Assembly: GCA_903893745.1 (NCBI GenBank)
Contig: CAITNF010000003.1
Span: 1-59,299, forward strand
Direction of reading: 5' to 3'
Length of the DNA: 59,299 nt
Origin: an uncultured Actinomycetes bacterium
GTDB taxonomy: Bacteria; Actinomycetota; Acidimicrobiia; Acidimicrobiales; RAAP-2
Part shown: piece by piece, positions 50,925-59,299 of the stretch
How the letters are laid out: each line of letters opens with the position of its first letter
How positions within the stretch are numbered: position 1 is the stretch's first letter
Translations under genes and position numbers: made by a program
Notes under the pieces: generated by a model
Databases searched by the model: none
The model's input: only the letters and a program-made list of their open reading frames with translations
Told to the model about the DNA's origin: nothing

Positions 50925-53210
50925 TCAGGCCCGACGAAGTGGGGTCATGGCCAACACCAACTGTTTGGTACCGTGCTCGTCAAACTTCACCGAGGCTCGC
51001 GCGTGCGCCCCTTCGCCGTCCACCTTCTCGACGGTTCCTTCGCCGTACCGGTCGTGCACCACCCGCTCGCCCACCACTAGTCCGAGTAGTTGGGCCCCGG
51101 TCGAGCGCACCGGTGGTGCCGTGCCGGTGCCAAAGGCCCGACCCTCGGTGAACTCCGTCGTGCGTCCCACAAAACCGTCGCTCTCGCGCGAGAAACTCGC
51201 TCGTCGCGTCGGCAGGCTCGACGAGATGTCCTCAACCAGCTCGGCCGGGATCTCCAGCAAAAACCGACTGGCGATTGCTTCGGTGTGCTGACCCCACATG
51301 GTGCGACTCCACGCGTGAGTCAACACGAGATGATCTTTTGCTCGAGTAATTCCCACGTAACAGAGCCGGCGCTCTTCTTCGAGTTCGGCTTCGTCGCTCA
51401 GTGCCCGACGATGCGGAAAAATCGTCTCCTCCAGACCGGTGATAATAACGACGGGAAACTCCAGACCCTTGGCCACGTGCATCGTCATGAGCGAGACCGC
51501 GCCGGCACCGGGGTCGAGTTGATCGGAGTCGGCGACCAGCGCCATGCGCTCCACAAAGTCGAGCAGCGTGTCGTACTGCGACGCCGCCGAAGCGAGTTCG
51601 CCCAAGTTCTCGAGTCGCGAGTACGCCTCGTCGGAGTTCTCCTCGCGCAGTGCGTCACCCATGCCAGACTCGCGCACGATGGCGTCAATCATTTCGCGCG
51701 GTGATAGATCATTGGCGAGTGCGCGCAGTTCGTCGAGCATGAAGGCGAACCGTTCGGTGCCCGCCAGCGCTCGCGACGTCAGACCGGCCGCGCTCGCGTA
51801 GTGGGCCGCCTCGGCGAACGAAATCCCCTGTTCGGCCGCGTAGGCGCCCAGCTTGGCCTGCGCCGCTTCGCCCACCCCTCGTTTGGGCTCGTTGATGACT
51901 CGTCGTGCGGATGCTTCGTCGCGCGGATTCACGATAAGTCGGGCGTAGGCCAACGCGTTCTTAATCTCTTTGCGGTCGTAAAAGCGCATCCCCGAGATGA
52001 CCCGGTAGGGCAGACTGGCGCGCAGCATCTCTTCTTCGAGCACGCGGCTCTGCGCGTTGGTACGGTAGAAGACCGCCATGTCGCTCCAACTCAAGTGGTG
52101 CTCGGTGCGCAGGCGTCGAAGTTCGCTCGCCACCCAGCGGCCCTCGTCGTACTCGTCGCCGGCGCGGTAGAGGCGTATCTTCTCGCCCTGATCGCCCTCG
52201 GTGAACAGTTGCTTAGGTCGACGACTCGCGTTCTTGGCAATGACGGCGTTGGCCGCGTCCAAAATGGTCTGCGTGGAGCGGAAGTTCTGCTCGAGCACGA
52301 TGACCGTGGCGTCGGGGAACCGCTGCTCGAACTGCAAAATATTGCGCACGTCGGCCGCCCGGAATCGGTAGATCGACTGGTCCGAATCACCCACGACGCA
52401 GAGATTGCGGTGCTCGGCGGCCAGGGTCATCACTAACTCGTTCTGCACCCCGTTGGTGTCTTGAAACTCATCGACCAGTAGGTACTTAAAGCGACGCTGG
52501 TAGGAGCTGCGCACCTCGGCGTCCACGCGTAACAGCGCTACCGCGTTTAACAACAGATCGTCAAAGTCCATGGCGTTGGCGAGTTTGAGGCGGTCCTCGT
52601 AGAGACGGTAGATCTGGGCCACGCGTCGGTGCAGTGGATCGTCACTGGTGCCACCGTCGGCGTAGGCACTCGCCGAGAGCATCTCATTCTTCGCCGCACT
52701 GATTTGCGCGCTGACGCTGCGCGGGCTGAGTCGCTTGGTGTCGAGTCCCAACTCCTTCATAATTCGCTCGACCGCCGTCTCGGCGTCCCCGGCGTCGTAG
52801 ATCGTAAAGCCGCGTTGGTAGCCCAGCACCTCCGCGTGCGCGCGCAACATCCGCAGACAGGCCGAGTGGAACGTCGACACCCACATCCGTTCGGCGTCCG
52901 AACCAACCAGCGCCACCACGCGACGACGCATCTCGTCGGCCGCTTTGTTCGTGAAGGTAATCGCCATGATCTCCCAAGGCGCGGCGTCACCACTGGCCAA
53001 GACGTGCGCAATGCGTCGCGTCAAGACGCGGGTCTTACCCGATCCAGCCCCAGCGACCACCAGCAGTGGTCCCCCGCGCTGGAGCACGGCCTCGCGCTGG
53101 GGTTCAGTCAGACCTTCGAGTAGCGCGCGGGGGTCCGCAACCTGTTCGGGTTCGAGTGGACCATTCGTCCACAACGACTCGTCAGAGAACGGGTCGCTCG
53201 TCACTCCCAC
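50925..53210 (-). CDS. pcrA: ATP-dependent DNA helicase PcrA/UvrD
   Basis: 761 residues. Walker [11 protein letters not shown], motif [16 protein letters not shown], motif [10 protein letters not shown] and motif [21 protein letters not shown] are in order. A C-terminal Tudor-like region ([14 protein letters not shown] to [11 protein letters not shown]) is that of PcrA and binds RNA polymerase in other bacteria. Unwinds DNA 3' to 5' in repair. GTG 53210 overlaps the end of guaA by 10 nt. Confidence 0.96.
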   Translation of the reverse strand: MGVTSDPFSDESLWTNGPLEPEQVADPRALLEGLTEPQREAVLQRGGPLLVVAGAGSGKTRVLTRRIAHVLASGDAAPWEIMAITFTNKAADEMRRRVVALVGSDAERMWVSTFHSACLRMLRAHAEVLGYQRGFTIYDAGDAETAVERIMKELGLDTKRLSPRSVSAQISAAKNEMLSASAYADGGTSDDPLHRRVAQIYRLYEDRLKLANAMDFDDLLLNAVALLRVDAEVRSSYQRRFKYLLVDEFQDTNGVQNELVMTLAAEHRNLCVVGDSDQSIYRFRAADVRNILQFEQRFPDATVIVLEQNFRSTQTILDAANAVIAKNASRRPKQLFTEGDQGEKIRLYRAGDEYDEGRWVASELRRLRTEHHLSWSDMAVFYRTNAQSRVLEEEMLRASLPYRVISGMRFYDRKEIKNALAYARLIVNPRDEASARRVINEPKRGVGEAAQAKLGAYAAEQGISFAEAAHYASAAGLTSRALAGTERFAFMLDELRALANDLSPREMIDAIVRESGMGDALREENSDEAYSRLENLGELASAASQYDTLLDFVERMALVADSDQLDPGAGAVSLMTMHVAKGLEFPVVIITGLEETIFPHRRALSDEAELEEERRLCYVGITRAKDHLVLTHAWSRTMWGQHTEAIASRFLLEIPAELVEDISSSLPTRRASFSRESDGFVGRTTEFTEGRAFGTGTAPPVRSTGAQLLGLVVGERVVHDRYGEGTVEKVDGEGAHARASVKFDEHGTKQLVLAMTPLRRA

Positions 53211-54739
53211 TCAATGGTGCCCGGTGGCTTGCTCGTGACGTCAAGCGCGACTCGGTTGACACCCTCGACTTCGCGAATCAGTCGGTTAGCAATTCGTTCC
53301 ACTAGGTCGTAGGGCAGACGGGCCCAGTCGGCGGTCATGGCGTCGTCACTGGTGACGGCGCGAATAATGATTGGATACGCGTACGTTCGTCCGTCTCCCA
53401 TGACCCCCACGGTACGCACCGCCGGTAACACCGCGAAACTCTGCCAGAGTTCGCGGTAGAGTCCGGCCTTTTTTATCTCGTCGACCACCACGAAGTCGGC
53501 GTTACGCAAAATCTCAGCCCGTTCGCGCGTGACCTCACCCACGATGCGTACCCCGAGCCCCGGACCTGGGAAGGGCTGTCGCCAGACAATTTCGCCGGGG
53601 AGCCCGAGCTCCTCGCCGACCTGACGTACCTCATCTTTAAAGAGACTGCGCAGTGGTTCGATGAGATCGAACGAGAGGTCTTCGGGCAGTCCCCCGACGT
53701 TGTGGTGACTCTTAATGGTCGCCGCATGACCCGACCCCGATTCAATGACGTCGGGATAGAGTGTGCCCTGGACGAGAAAGCGCGGACCATCACCGGCGCC
53801 CGCGAGGTCGCGCGCCACTGCCTCAAACTCACGAATGAAGAGTTCGCCAATTATCTTGCGCTTCGCCTCGGGGTCAGTGACCCCGGCCAAGGCGTCAAAG
53901 AATCGGTCCTGGGCCTTAACGTGAATGAGTTCGACGCCGAACTGTCGGGTGAAGGTCTCTTCAATCTGATCACCTTCGTGTTTGCGCATCAGCCCGGTGT
54001 CAACAAAGACGCACGTTAACTGCGAGCCAATGGCTCGCGTGACGAGTGCGGCCGCGACGGCCGAGTCCACGCCACCCGAAAGTGCGCACAGCACGCGCTC
54101 GCTGCCAACCTGCGCACGAATCGCCGCAACCTGCTCGTTGATGATTGACGTATTCGTCCAGCTCGGTGACAAATTGGCGACGTGATAGAGAAATTTTTCG
54201 AGCAGGGCTTGGCCTTGCTCGGTGTGCACGACCTCGGGGTGAAACTGCACCGCGCTGAAGTGGCGGGTCGCGTCTTCCATTACCGCCACTGGGGCTTCGG
54301 GGGTGGACGCGGTGACGACAAAACCGTCAGGGGCGCGCACGATGGCGTCACCATGACTCATCCAGCACGTCGAGCTCTCGGGCCAGTCCGCGAGCAGCAC
54401 CGACGAACCACTGCGCGTCAGTGCGGTGCGGCCGTACTCGCCCGCTCCGGTGCGCGCGACCTCGCCGCCGAGCTGTTGGGCCATTAACTGAGCGCCGTAA
54501 CAGATACCCAGAATGGGAATACCGAGTTCGTAGATGGCCGGGTCGAGCGACGGCGCCGGTGTTTCGTAGACGGACTTAGGACCACCCGAAAGAATGATGG
54601 CCCCGGGGCTCAGCGCCGATACTGCAGCGGCGCTGATCGTACTGGGGACTATCTGAGAGTAGACGTGAGCTTCGCGTACGCGTCGAGCGATGAGTTGAGC
54701 GTACTGCGCGCCAAAGTCAACAACGAGAACGTTGGTCAA
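53201..54739 (-). CDS. guaA: GMP synthase (glutamine-hydrolysing)
   Basis: 512 residues. Class I glutamine amidotransferase with Cys in [11 protein letters not shown] and the His-Glu of [11 protein letters not shown], then the ATP-pyrophosphatase P-loop [14 protein letters not shown], and the C-terminal dimer domain ending [14 protein letters not shown] to GMP. The start is TTG 54739, which overlaps the guaB3 stop by 4 nt (TTGA); no better start exists before the family's first strand. Confidence 0.97.
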   Translation of the reverse strand: MTNVLVVDFGAQYAQLIARRVREAHVYSQIVPSTISAAAVSALSPGAIILSGGPKSVYETPAPSLDPAIYELGIPILGICYGAQLMAQQLGGEVARTGAGEYGRTALTRSGSSVLLADWPESSTCWMSHGDAIVRAPDGFVVTASTPEAPVAVMEDATRHFSAVQFHPEVVHTEQGQALLEKFLYHVANLSPSWTNTSIINEQVAAIRAQVGSERVLCALSGGVDSAVAAALVTRAIGSQLTCVFVDTGLMRKHEGDQIEETFTRQFGVELIHVKAQDRFFDALAGVTDPEAKRKIIGELFIREFEAVARDLAGAGDGPRFLVQGTLYPDVIESGSGHAATIKSHHNVGGLPEDLSFDLIEPLRSLFKDEVRQVGEELGLPGEIVWRQPFPGPGLGVRIVGEVTRERAEILRNADFVVVDEIKKAGLYRELWQSFAVLPAVRTVGVMGDGRTYAYPIIIRAVTSDDAMTADWARLPYDLVERIANRLIREVEGVNRVALDVTSKPPGTIEWE

Positions 54740-55899
54740 TGGCCCATGCCTACGCCCTGCGAGCGCTGCAACTGCTTACCTTCTGTCTGCAGCGACGGGG
54801 CCAGCATGATCTCCGCCTTCTGGAACTCCTTGAGCGTTTCGTAACCACACGTGGCCATTGAGGTGCGCAGGGCCCCAAAGAGGTTCAGGCGTCCATCGTT
54901 TTCGTGAGCCGGCCCGAGAAGAATCTCCTTCAGCGAACCACGTACTTGGGTTCGCACGCGCGTTCCGCGCGGCAACGTGGGGTGAAAGGTCGCCATGCCC
55001 CAGTGAAAGCCGCGCGCCGGTGCTTCGAAGGCACTCGTGAGTGGAGAGCCCACCATCACTGCGTCAGCCCCGCAGGCAATCGCCTTGGCAATGTCGCCGC
55101 CCTTGCTCATGCCGCCATCGGCAATCACGTGCACGTAGACGCCCGTTTCGTCGAGGTGACGCATTCGCGCACCGGCGACATCGGCAATCGCGGTGGCCTG
55201 AGGAACCCCAATACCGAGGACCGCGCGCGAGGTGCAGGCGTTACCCGGTCCCACCCCGACGAGCACACCGGCCGCGCCGGTACGCATGAGGTGTAGCGCG
55301 GCCTGATAACTCGCACAGCCACCCACGATGGTCGGGATCTCAAACTCACGAATGAACTTCTTCAAGTTGAGTGGCTCAGCGGTCTTAGAGACGTGCTCGG
55401 CCGACACGACGGTGCCCTGAATCACCAGAATGTCCAGACCAGCGTCCATGATGGTCTTGGCCATCCACTGCGTACGCTGGGGTGTTACCGACGCCGAGGT
55501 CGTGATGCCGCCATCTTTCATCTGCTTAATGCGCTCAGCGACCAGTTCAATCTTGATTGGCTCGAGGTACATCTGCTGCATACGCGCGGTGGCCTTGTCG
55601 TCGTCGAGTTCGCGAATCTCGTCAAAGAGTGGTGTCGGGTCCTCGTAGCGAGTCCACAGTCCTTCGAGGTTGAGGACACCAAGCCCACCTAGACGGCCGA
55701 GTTCGATCGCGGTCGTCGGGGAAATGGCGCCGTCCATGGCCGAACCAAGCAGCGGCAACGCAAACTTGTAGGCATCGATCTGCCACGAGATGTCAACGTC
55801 CTCGGGGTCGCGGGTGCGTCGCGACGGCACAATGGCGATGTCATCAAATCCGTACGCCTGACGCGCCGATTTGTAGATACCAATCTCTACTTCCGCCAT
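54736..55899 (-). CDS. guaB3: GuaB3 family IMP dehydrogenase-related protein
   Basis: 387 residues, an IMPDH/GMPR barrel without CBS domains. The Cys loop [10 protein letters not shown] and the [24 protein letters not shown] and VGSPL segments are conserved. The [14 protein letters not shown] opening is the GuaB3 form found in actinobacteria. Cyanobacterial GuaB3 has been reported to be a GMP reductase; activity in actinobacteria is less clear. GGAGG precedes ATG 55899. It overlaps guaA by 4 nt. Confidence 0.9.
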   Translation of the reverse strand: MAEVEIGIYKSARQAYGFDDIAIVPSRRTRDPEDVDISWQIDAYKFALPLLGSAMDGAISPTTAIELGRLGGLGVLNLEGLWTRYEDPTPLFDEIRELDDDKATARMQQMYLEPIKIELVAERIKQMKDGGITTSASVTPQRTQWMAKTIMDAGLDILVIQGTVVSAEHVSKTAEPLNLKKFIREFEIPTIVGGCASYQAALHLMRTGAAGVLVGVGPGNACTSRAVLGIGVPQATAIADVAGARMRHLDETGVYVHVIADGGMSKGGDIAKAIACGADAVMVGSPLTSAFEAPARGFHWGMATFHPTLPRGTRVRTQVRGSLKEILLGPAHENDGRLNLFGALRTSMATCGYETLKEFQKAEIMLAPSLQTEGKQLQRSQGVGMGH

Positions 55900-55966
55900 G
55901 ATGTCCTCCGCCAGATAGACCGAGCACCACGCAAAGGGCGCTGCGGTCCCTCCAATCTACTAGGCC

Positions 55967-56764
55967 CTAGGCCCACATTCGCTCGGCGTCGGGCCACGGG
56001 CTCTGCGTCACAAGACAGAGCAGCTCGGTTAAGACCCGTCCGGTCGCGCCCCAGATGAGGTCACCGGGGACTCGGTAGAAGTAGATCGGAAAGTAACCGT
56101 CCGCGTCGGCCCCGGGGCGTGGTGTGGCTCGACGCCACTGCTCGTGGGCATAATTGTCCTCGTCGAGCAGGTGGCCCAGCGCCACCGTAAAGGCTCGGTC
56201 CACTTCGTCGGGATTCGCCACCAACGACGGGCGCCCGTCGAGAACCGCAACGACCGGCCAGATTGCCGAACCCGAGGCGAAGGTCACAATCGGGTTCAGC
56301 CAACCCACGGCTCGCACGGCGCGCGGGTCGAGGCCCACTTCTTCGTGCGCCTCACGAATGGCCGTCTCGATTGGCGACTCACCGGGCTCACTTCTGCCAC
56401 CAGGTAGCGCAATCTCCCCGCGATGTTGGCGCAGGTCAAACGAGCGCCGAGTCAGAATTAGGTGCACGTCGCCGGCTTCTTCGAAAAGCGCCACCAGCAC
56501 CGCTGATCGCGTCGTGATGGGGCGGCTCGTTGCGTCGGCCACGGCCGCCATCTCGGCCGGTTCGTCCGGTAACGGGTGGTGTGCGAGATGCTGACCAGCG
56601 TTGCGCAGGCGCTGTTCGACCAATTCCAGGGTGAACCCACTGCGCTTCGCGGGCTCAATCGACGCCCACGGAGCGGGTTCGCCAGGAATGATTTCGTCCG
56701 GGACGGGGATCACCTGGGGATACTCGTGGCCGTTAAAGCGAGCTCTATCGCCGTCTGACAACAC
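55967..56764 (-). CDS. Nudix hydrolase, CoA pyrophosphatase-like (NudL group)
   Basis: 265 residues. The Nudix box GGRSEPGESPIETAIREAHEEVGLD is complete. It is preceded by LTRRSFDLRQHRGEIALPGG, the UPF0035 extension typical of CoA-hydrolysing enzymes. An N-terminal domain of about 90 residues is extra compared with short NudL. Start GTG 56764 with GAGGAG 6 nt upstream. Confidence 0.9.
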   Translation of the reverse strand: MLSDGDRARFNGHEYPQVIPVPDEIIPGEPAPWASIEPAKRSGFTLELVEQRLRNAGQHLAHHPLPDEPAEMAAVADATSRPITTRSAVLVALFEEAGDVHLILTRRSFDLRQHRGEIALPGGRSEPGESPIETAIREAHEEVGLDPRAVRAVGWLNPIVTFASGSAIWPVVAVLDGRPSLVANPDEVDRAFTVALGHLLDEDNYAHEQWRRATPRPGADADGYFPIYFYRVPGDLIWGATGRVLTELLCLVTQSPWPDAERMWA

Positions 56765-56838
56765 GTCATACTCCTCTAGGCTGGCGGGGCGATTTGTCGC
56801 CGAGTGAATTTTACTCGCCCCCTACCCAGGAGTAACCA

Positions 56839-59013
56839 ATGAAGAAGCTCGCCCGATTCAGTGTCCGACGTCGCTGGTACGTCCTGGCCATTTGGATTTT
56901 GGTCTTTCTTGGCCTGAACGCCGCCGCCCAGTCGGCCGGTTCGGCCTTCGCCAATACGTTCAGCCTGCCAGGGACCAACTCAACGCACGCCTACGAACTC
57001 TTAGCCAAGGGTTTCGCCCAAAAGTCCGGTGACACTGACCAAATTGTCTTTCACGTGCGAAGCGGCTCGCTCGACGCCCAGCGCTCCACGATTGAGCAGA
57101 TGCTCGCTCGAGTGGCGAAGCTTCCCGAAGTGGCCGCCGTCACGTCACCCTTTTGTGATTCAGTCGCCAACGTCTGTCCCGGCGCCATGCAGATGAGTCG
57201 CGACCACACCATTGCCTACGCCACCGTGAACTTCACCGAACCGGGCTTTCGACTGAAGCTGCCCATCATTCGGGCCGTCGAAAACGCGGGCATGACTATT
57301 CGCTCGACGTCATTGCAAGTCGAGTTTGGTGGCAACGCCTTTGGTCAGTTGGACCGTCCGGCGGGTAGTCCGGGTGAGATCTACGGACTCATCGCGACGG
57401 CCGTGGTGCTGCTGCTCGCCTTTGGTTCGTTCTTCGCCATGTTGTTACCCCTGGGCGTCGCGCTCTTTTCGCTGGGCATTGCGTCGGCCGCGACCACCCT
57501 GTTGAGCCACGGTCTCGCGATTGCCCAGTTCGCCCCAATTCTCGGTTCGCTCATTGGACTAGGTGTCGGGATTGACTACGCCCTCTTCATCGTCACCCGC
57601 GCTCGACAGGGATTGAAGCGAGGTCTGAGCGTGGCCGACGCCGTCACGACCGCACTCGACACGTCGGGTCGCGCCGTAATCTTTGCGGGCTGCACGGTCT
57701 GTATCGCCCTACTCGGCATGTTGATTCTTCGTCTCTCGTTCTTAAACGGCGTGGCCATCGCCGCATCGGTGACGGTTGCCATCACCATGTTGGCTTCCAT
57801 CACTTTGCTACCGGCCCTACTGGGCTTTATGAAATTTCGTTCGCTGAGTCGACGTGAACGGCGCTCACTGCGTGAGCACGGTCCGGAACCAATCGTCGTC
57901 GAGGGTGGCTGGCAGCGTTGGGCCCTCTTTGTCTCTCGTCACCCACGTCTGCTCGCGGCCGCGGCGCTGGCGATCATCATCGCCATTACCGTGCCCTACT
58001 TCTCGCTGCACCTCGGCAGTTCTGACCAGGGCTCGAACCCGCCACAGTCCACGACCCGTCACGCCTACGACCTCTTAGCGAAGGGTTTTGGTCCCGGTTT
58101 TAACGGTCCACTCACCATCGTGGGGGTCATTCACTCCCCAGCCGATAGGGCCACCATGGACGCACTCGACGCGTCGTTGCGAGGAAAGCCGGGCATCGTG
58201 GCGGTCGGTCCGCTGACAACAAGCCCCGCGGGTGACGTGGGTCTAATTTACGTAGTGCCCAGTACGAGTCCCGAGGCTGTTGCCACCTCCAATCTGATTT
58301 CGTCACTACGTAACAACTACATTCCCGCCGCGACCAGCGCGACGCACACCGCTGTCTACGTTGGTGGTATCACTGCCATATTCGATGACTTCGCGACCGT
58401 ACTTGGTTCTAAGATCCCCCTCTTCGTAGGAGTCATTGTGCTGCTGGGCTGCCTGCTCTTGATGGTGGCCTTTCGCAGCATCCTGGTACCTATTGTTGCG
58501 GCCGTAATGAACTTGCTCGCCGCGGCCGCATCATTTGGGCTCGTCGTCGCGGTCTTCCAGTGGGGCTGGGGCAGCTCGCTCATTGGTGCGGGCTCGGGGC
58601 CAATTGAATCGTTCCTACCCATCATCATGATCGCTATTCTTTTCGGACTCTCGATGGACTACCAAGTCTTTCTCGTCTCGCGTATGCACGAAGAGTGGCT
58701 CAATACCGGTGATAACGAAGAGACAATCGTGCGAGGTCAGGCCAACACCGGGCGCGTAATTACTGCCGCGGCTCTGATCATGATCAGCGTCTTCGTCTCA
58801 TTCGCTTTCGGCGGTGAGCGGGTCATCGCCGAGTTTGGAATTGGTCTCGGTGGAGCGGTATTGATGGACGCCTTCATTTTGCGCACGGTGCTGGTGCCTG
58901 CGGTGATGCACTTTTTAGGTCGAGCCAACTGGTGGATGCCCCGATGGCTCGATCGCATTGTGCCGCACGTCGCGGTCGAAGCGACCGAAACTGAGGAACC
59001 AGCCGCCGCTTAA
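56839..59013 (+). CDS. MMPL family RND-type transporter
   Basis: 724 residues. Two halves, each an extracytoplasmic domain plus about five to six membrane helices. The proton-relay Asp-Tyr pairs are visible: GIDYALFIVTRAR in the first half and SMDYQVFLVSRMHEEW in the second. Repeated LAKGFxxxxxGDTDQ and LAKGFGPGFNGPL segments open each domain. MMPL proteins move lipids or hydrophobic compounds out of the cell. AGGAG precedes ATG 56839. Convergent with the next gene, 1 nt between stops. Confidence 0.93.
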   Translation: MKKLARFSVRRRWYVLAIWILVFLGLNAAAQSAGSAFANTFSLPGTNSTHAYELLAKGFAQKSGDTDQIVFHVRSGSLDAQRSTIEQMLARVAKLPEVAAVTSPFCDSVANVCPGAMQMSRDHTIAYATVNFTEPGFRLKLPIIRAVENAGMTIRSTSLQVEFGGNAFGQLDRPAGSPGEIYGLIATAVVLLLAFGSFFAMLLPLGVALFSLGIASAATTLLSHGLAIAQFAPILGSLIGLGVGIDYALFIVTRARQGLKRGLSVADAVTTALDTSGRAVIFAGCTVCIALLGMLILRLSFLNGVAIAASVTVAITMLASITLLPALLGFMKFRSLSRRERRSLREHGPEPIVVEGGWQRWALFVSRHPRLLAAAALAIIIAITVPYFSLHLGSSDQGSNPPQSTTRHAYDLLAKGFGPGFNGPLTIVGVIHSPADRATMDALDASLRGKPGIVAVGPLTTSPAGDVGLIYVVPSTSPEAVATSNLISSLRNNYIPAATSATHTAVYVGGITAIFDDFATVLGSKIPLFVGVIVLLGCLLLMVAFRSILVPIVAAVMNLLAAAASFGLVVAVFQWGWGSSLIGAGSGPIESFLPIIMIAILFGLSMDYQVFLVSRMHEEWLNTGDNEETIVRGQANTGRVITAAALIMISVFVSFAFGGERVIAEFGIGLGGAVLMDAFILRTVLVPAVMHFLGRANWWMPRWLDRIVPHVAVEATETEEPAAA

Positions 59014-59014
59014 G

Positions 59015-59299
59015 CTAGGTCGAAGGATAAACTTCGAATGAAGCACTGTCAGACGACGAGTACCCGTTGCCAGCAGCGATAAAGATGTAGCTCACGTAGT
59101 GGGTACCCACACTGGAGCAGTCGCCGGTGCAAGTGACTGAGTCACTCGAGACGTAATAGTTGCCCGAGTTGTCACCCGTGACGTCGGCGCTGCACCCGCC
59201 CGACTGATCAGTCCCGTCGTAGGTCGCGTCGGAACAGGTAATGGTGGTGGTCGTGGATTCGGGGTTAATGGTGAATGAAGTGCTGTCTGACGACGAGTC
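59015..59299 (-). CDS. C-terminal end of a secreted repeat protein (partial)
   Basis: The last 94 residues of a minus-strand gene whose start is beyond the window. The sequence is Ser/Thr/Asp/Gly-rich with four Cys and looks like MBG/YDG-type Ig-like repeats (ATYDGTDQSGGCSADVTG). The segment SSSDSxSFxxxP occurs twice, 79 residues apart; in DNA the copies are 59036-59061 and 59273-59298 with 23 of 26 bases equal. It ends a few residues after the last repeat, with no anchor or sorting signal. No known function. Confidence 0.75.
   Translation of the reverse strand, partial: DSSSDSTSFTINPESTTTTITCSDATYDGTDQSGGCSADVTGDNSGNYYVSSDSVTCTGDCSSVGTHYVSYIFIAAGNGYSSSDSASFEVYPST
59036..59298 (-). repeat. 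237-bp period repeat unit in the partial gene
   Basis: The 26-base segment at 59036-59061 recurs at 59273-59298 (3 mismatches). This shows at least one full 79-residue repeat with the array continuing beyond the window edge. Confidence 0.7.

Noticed and set aside
59020-59037. Hairpin TCGAAG/CTTCGA as a bidirectional terminator between the MMPL gene and the partial gene
   Set aside because: It lies inside the coding end of the partial gene, has an AT-containing 6-bp stem and no T tract.
1-59299. CRISPR arrays, insertion sequences, prophage or rRNA genes
   Set aside because: Looked for regularly spaced repeats, transposase motifs, integrases and rRNA segments; none seen apart from the tRNA-Glu scar.

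Overview
The window reads as a dense chromosomal segment, of moderately high GC by eye, from an actinobacterium, most likely class Acidimicrobiia. The class call is an inference. It rests on the actinobacterial-type cytochrome oxidase subunit IV, a mycobacterial Sdh1-type succinate dehydrogenase, the DprE1/DprE2 and UbiA-type phosphoribosyltransferase set, an orphan GuaB3, many GTG/TTG starts and the lack of a mycolic-acid context. No phage, insertion sequence, CRISPR array or rRNA is visible. Genes are very tightly packed: most same-strand neighbours overlap by 1-4 nt, and three convergent pairs share a single YTAG tetranucleotide as both stop codons.

Layout. 1-5074: one very large secreted TIG/Ig-like repeat protein with a strong terminator, a long leader and an AT-rich upstream gap. 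5075-8013: a divergent pair of sulfur-handling proteins (rhodanese-persulfide dioxygenase and a lone rhodanese), then an amidase. 8052-11941: a coiled-coil protein, a scar next to tRNA-Glu holding a decayed nucleotidyltransferase gene, tRNA-Glu, tRNA-Gln, a DUF218 protein and gltX. 11945-18642: ferredoxin, aldo/keto reductase, three-subunit proton-translocating transhydrogenase, alpha/beta hydrolase, O6-alkylguanine repair protein and an SCO6745-like protein. 18680-21974: a DoxX-Rieske fusion gene overlapping an OmpR-type regulator and its histidine kinase. 22044-27325: DedA protein, a degenerate GH1-like protein, crotonase, CopD-like protein, AzlCD, TatA and an alkylsulfatase-like metallo-hydrolase.

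27392-35164: aerobic respiration (cytochrome oxidase subunits II, I, IV; succinate dehydrogenase C, A, B), followed by an SCP2-like protein and a nucleoside phosphorylase. 35161-37236: secreted S53 (sedolisin) peptidase. 37438-46515: central metabolism on the minus strand, namely a B12-binding mutase subunit, sucCD, purN, purH, folD, a cupin, metF, icd and mdh. 46605-49611: the decaprenylphosphoryl-arabinose pathway. 49608-56764: phosphodiester glycosidase, PcrA helicase, guaA, guaB3 and a Nudix hydrolase. 56839-59299: an MMPL transporter and the 3' end of another secreted repeat protein.

How it fits together: electrons enter by succinate dehydrogenase and leave through the oxidase. TCA enzymes (sucCD, icd, mdh) sit beside folate one-carbon enzymes that supply purine synthesis. 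NADPH comes from icd and the transhydrogenase. The most original-looking unit is the translationally coupled DoxX-Rieske / two-component operon, with an inverted repeat in its divergent promoter interval. Next come the sulfur gene pair with a palindromic operator, the tRNA-Glu scar, and a naturally Cys-less DprE1.
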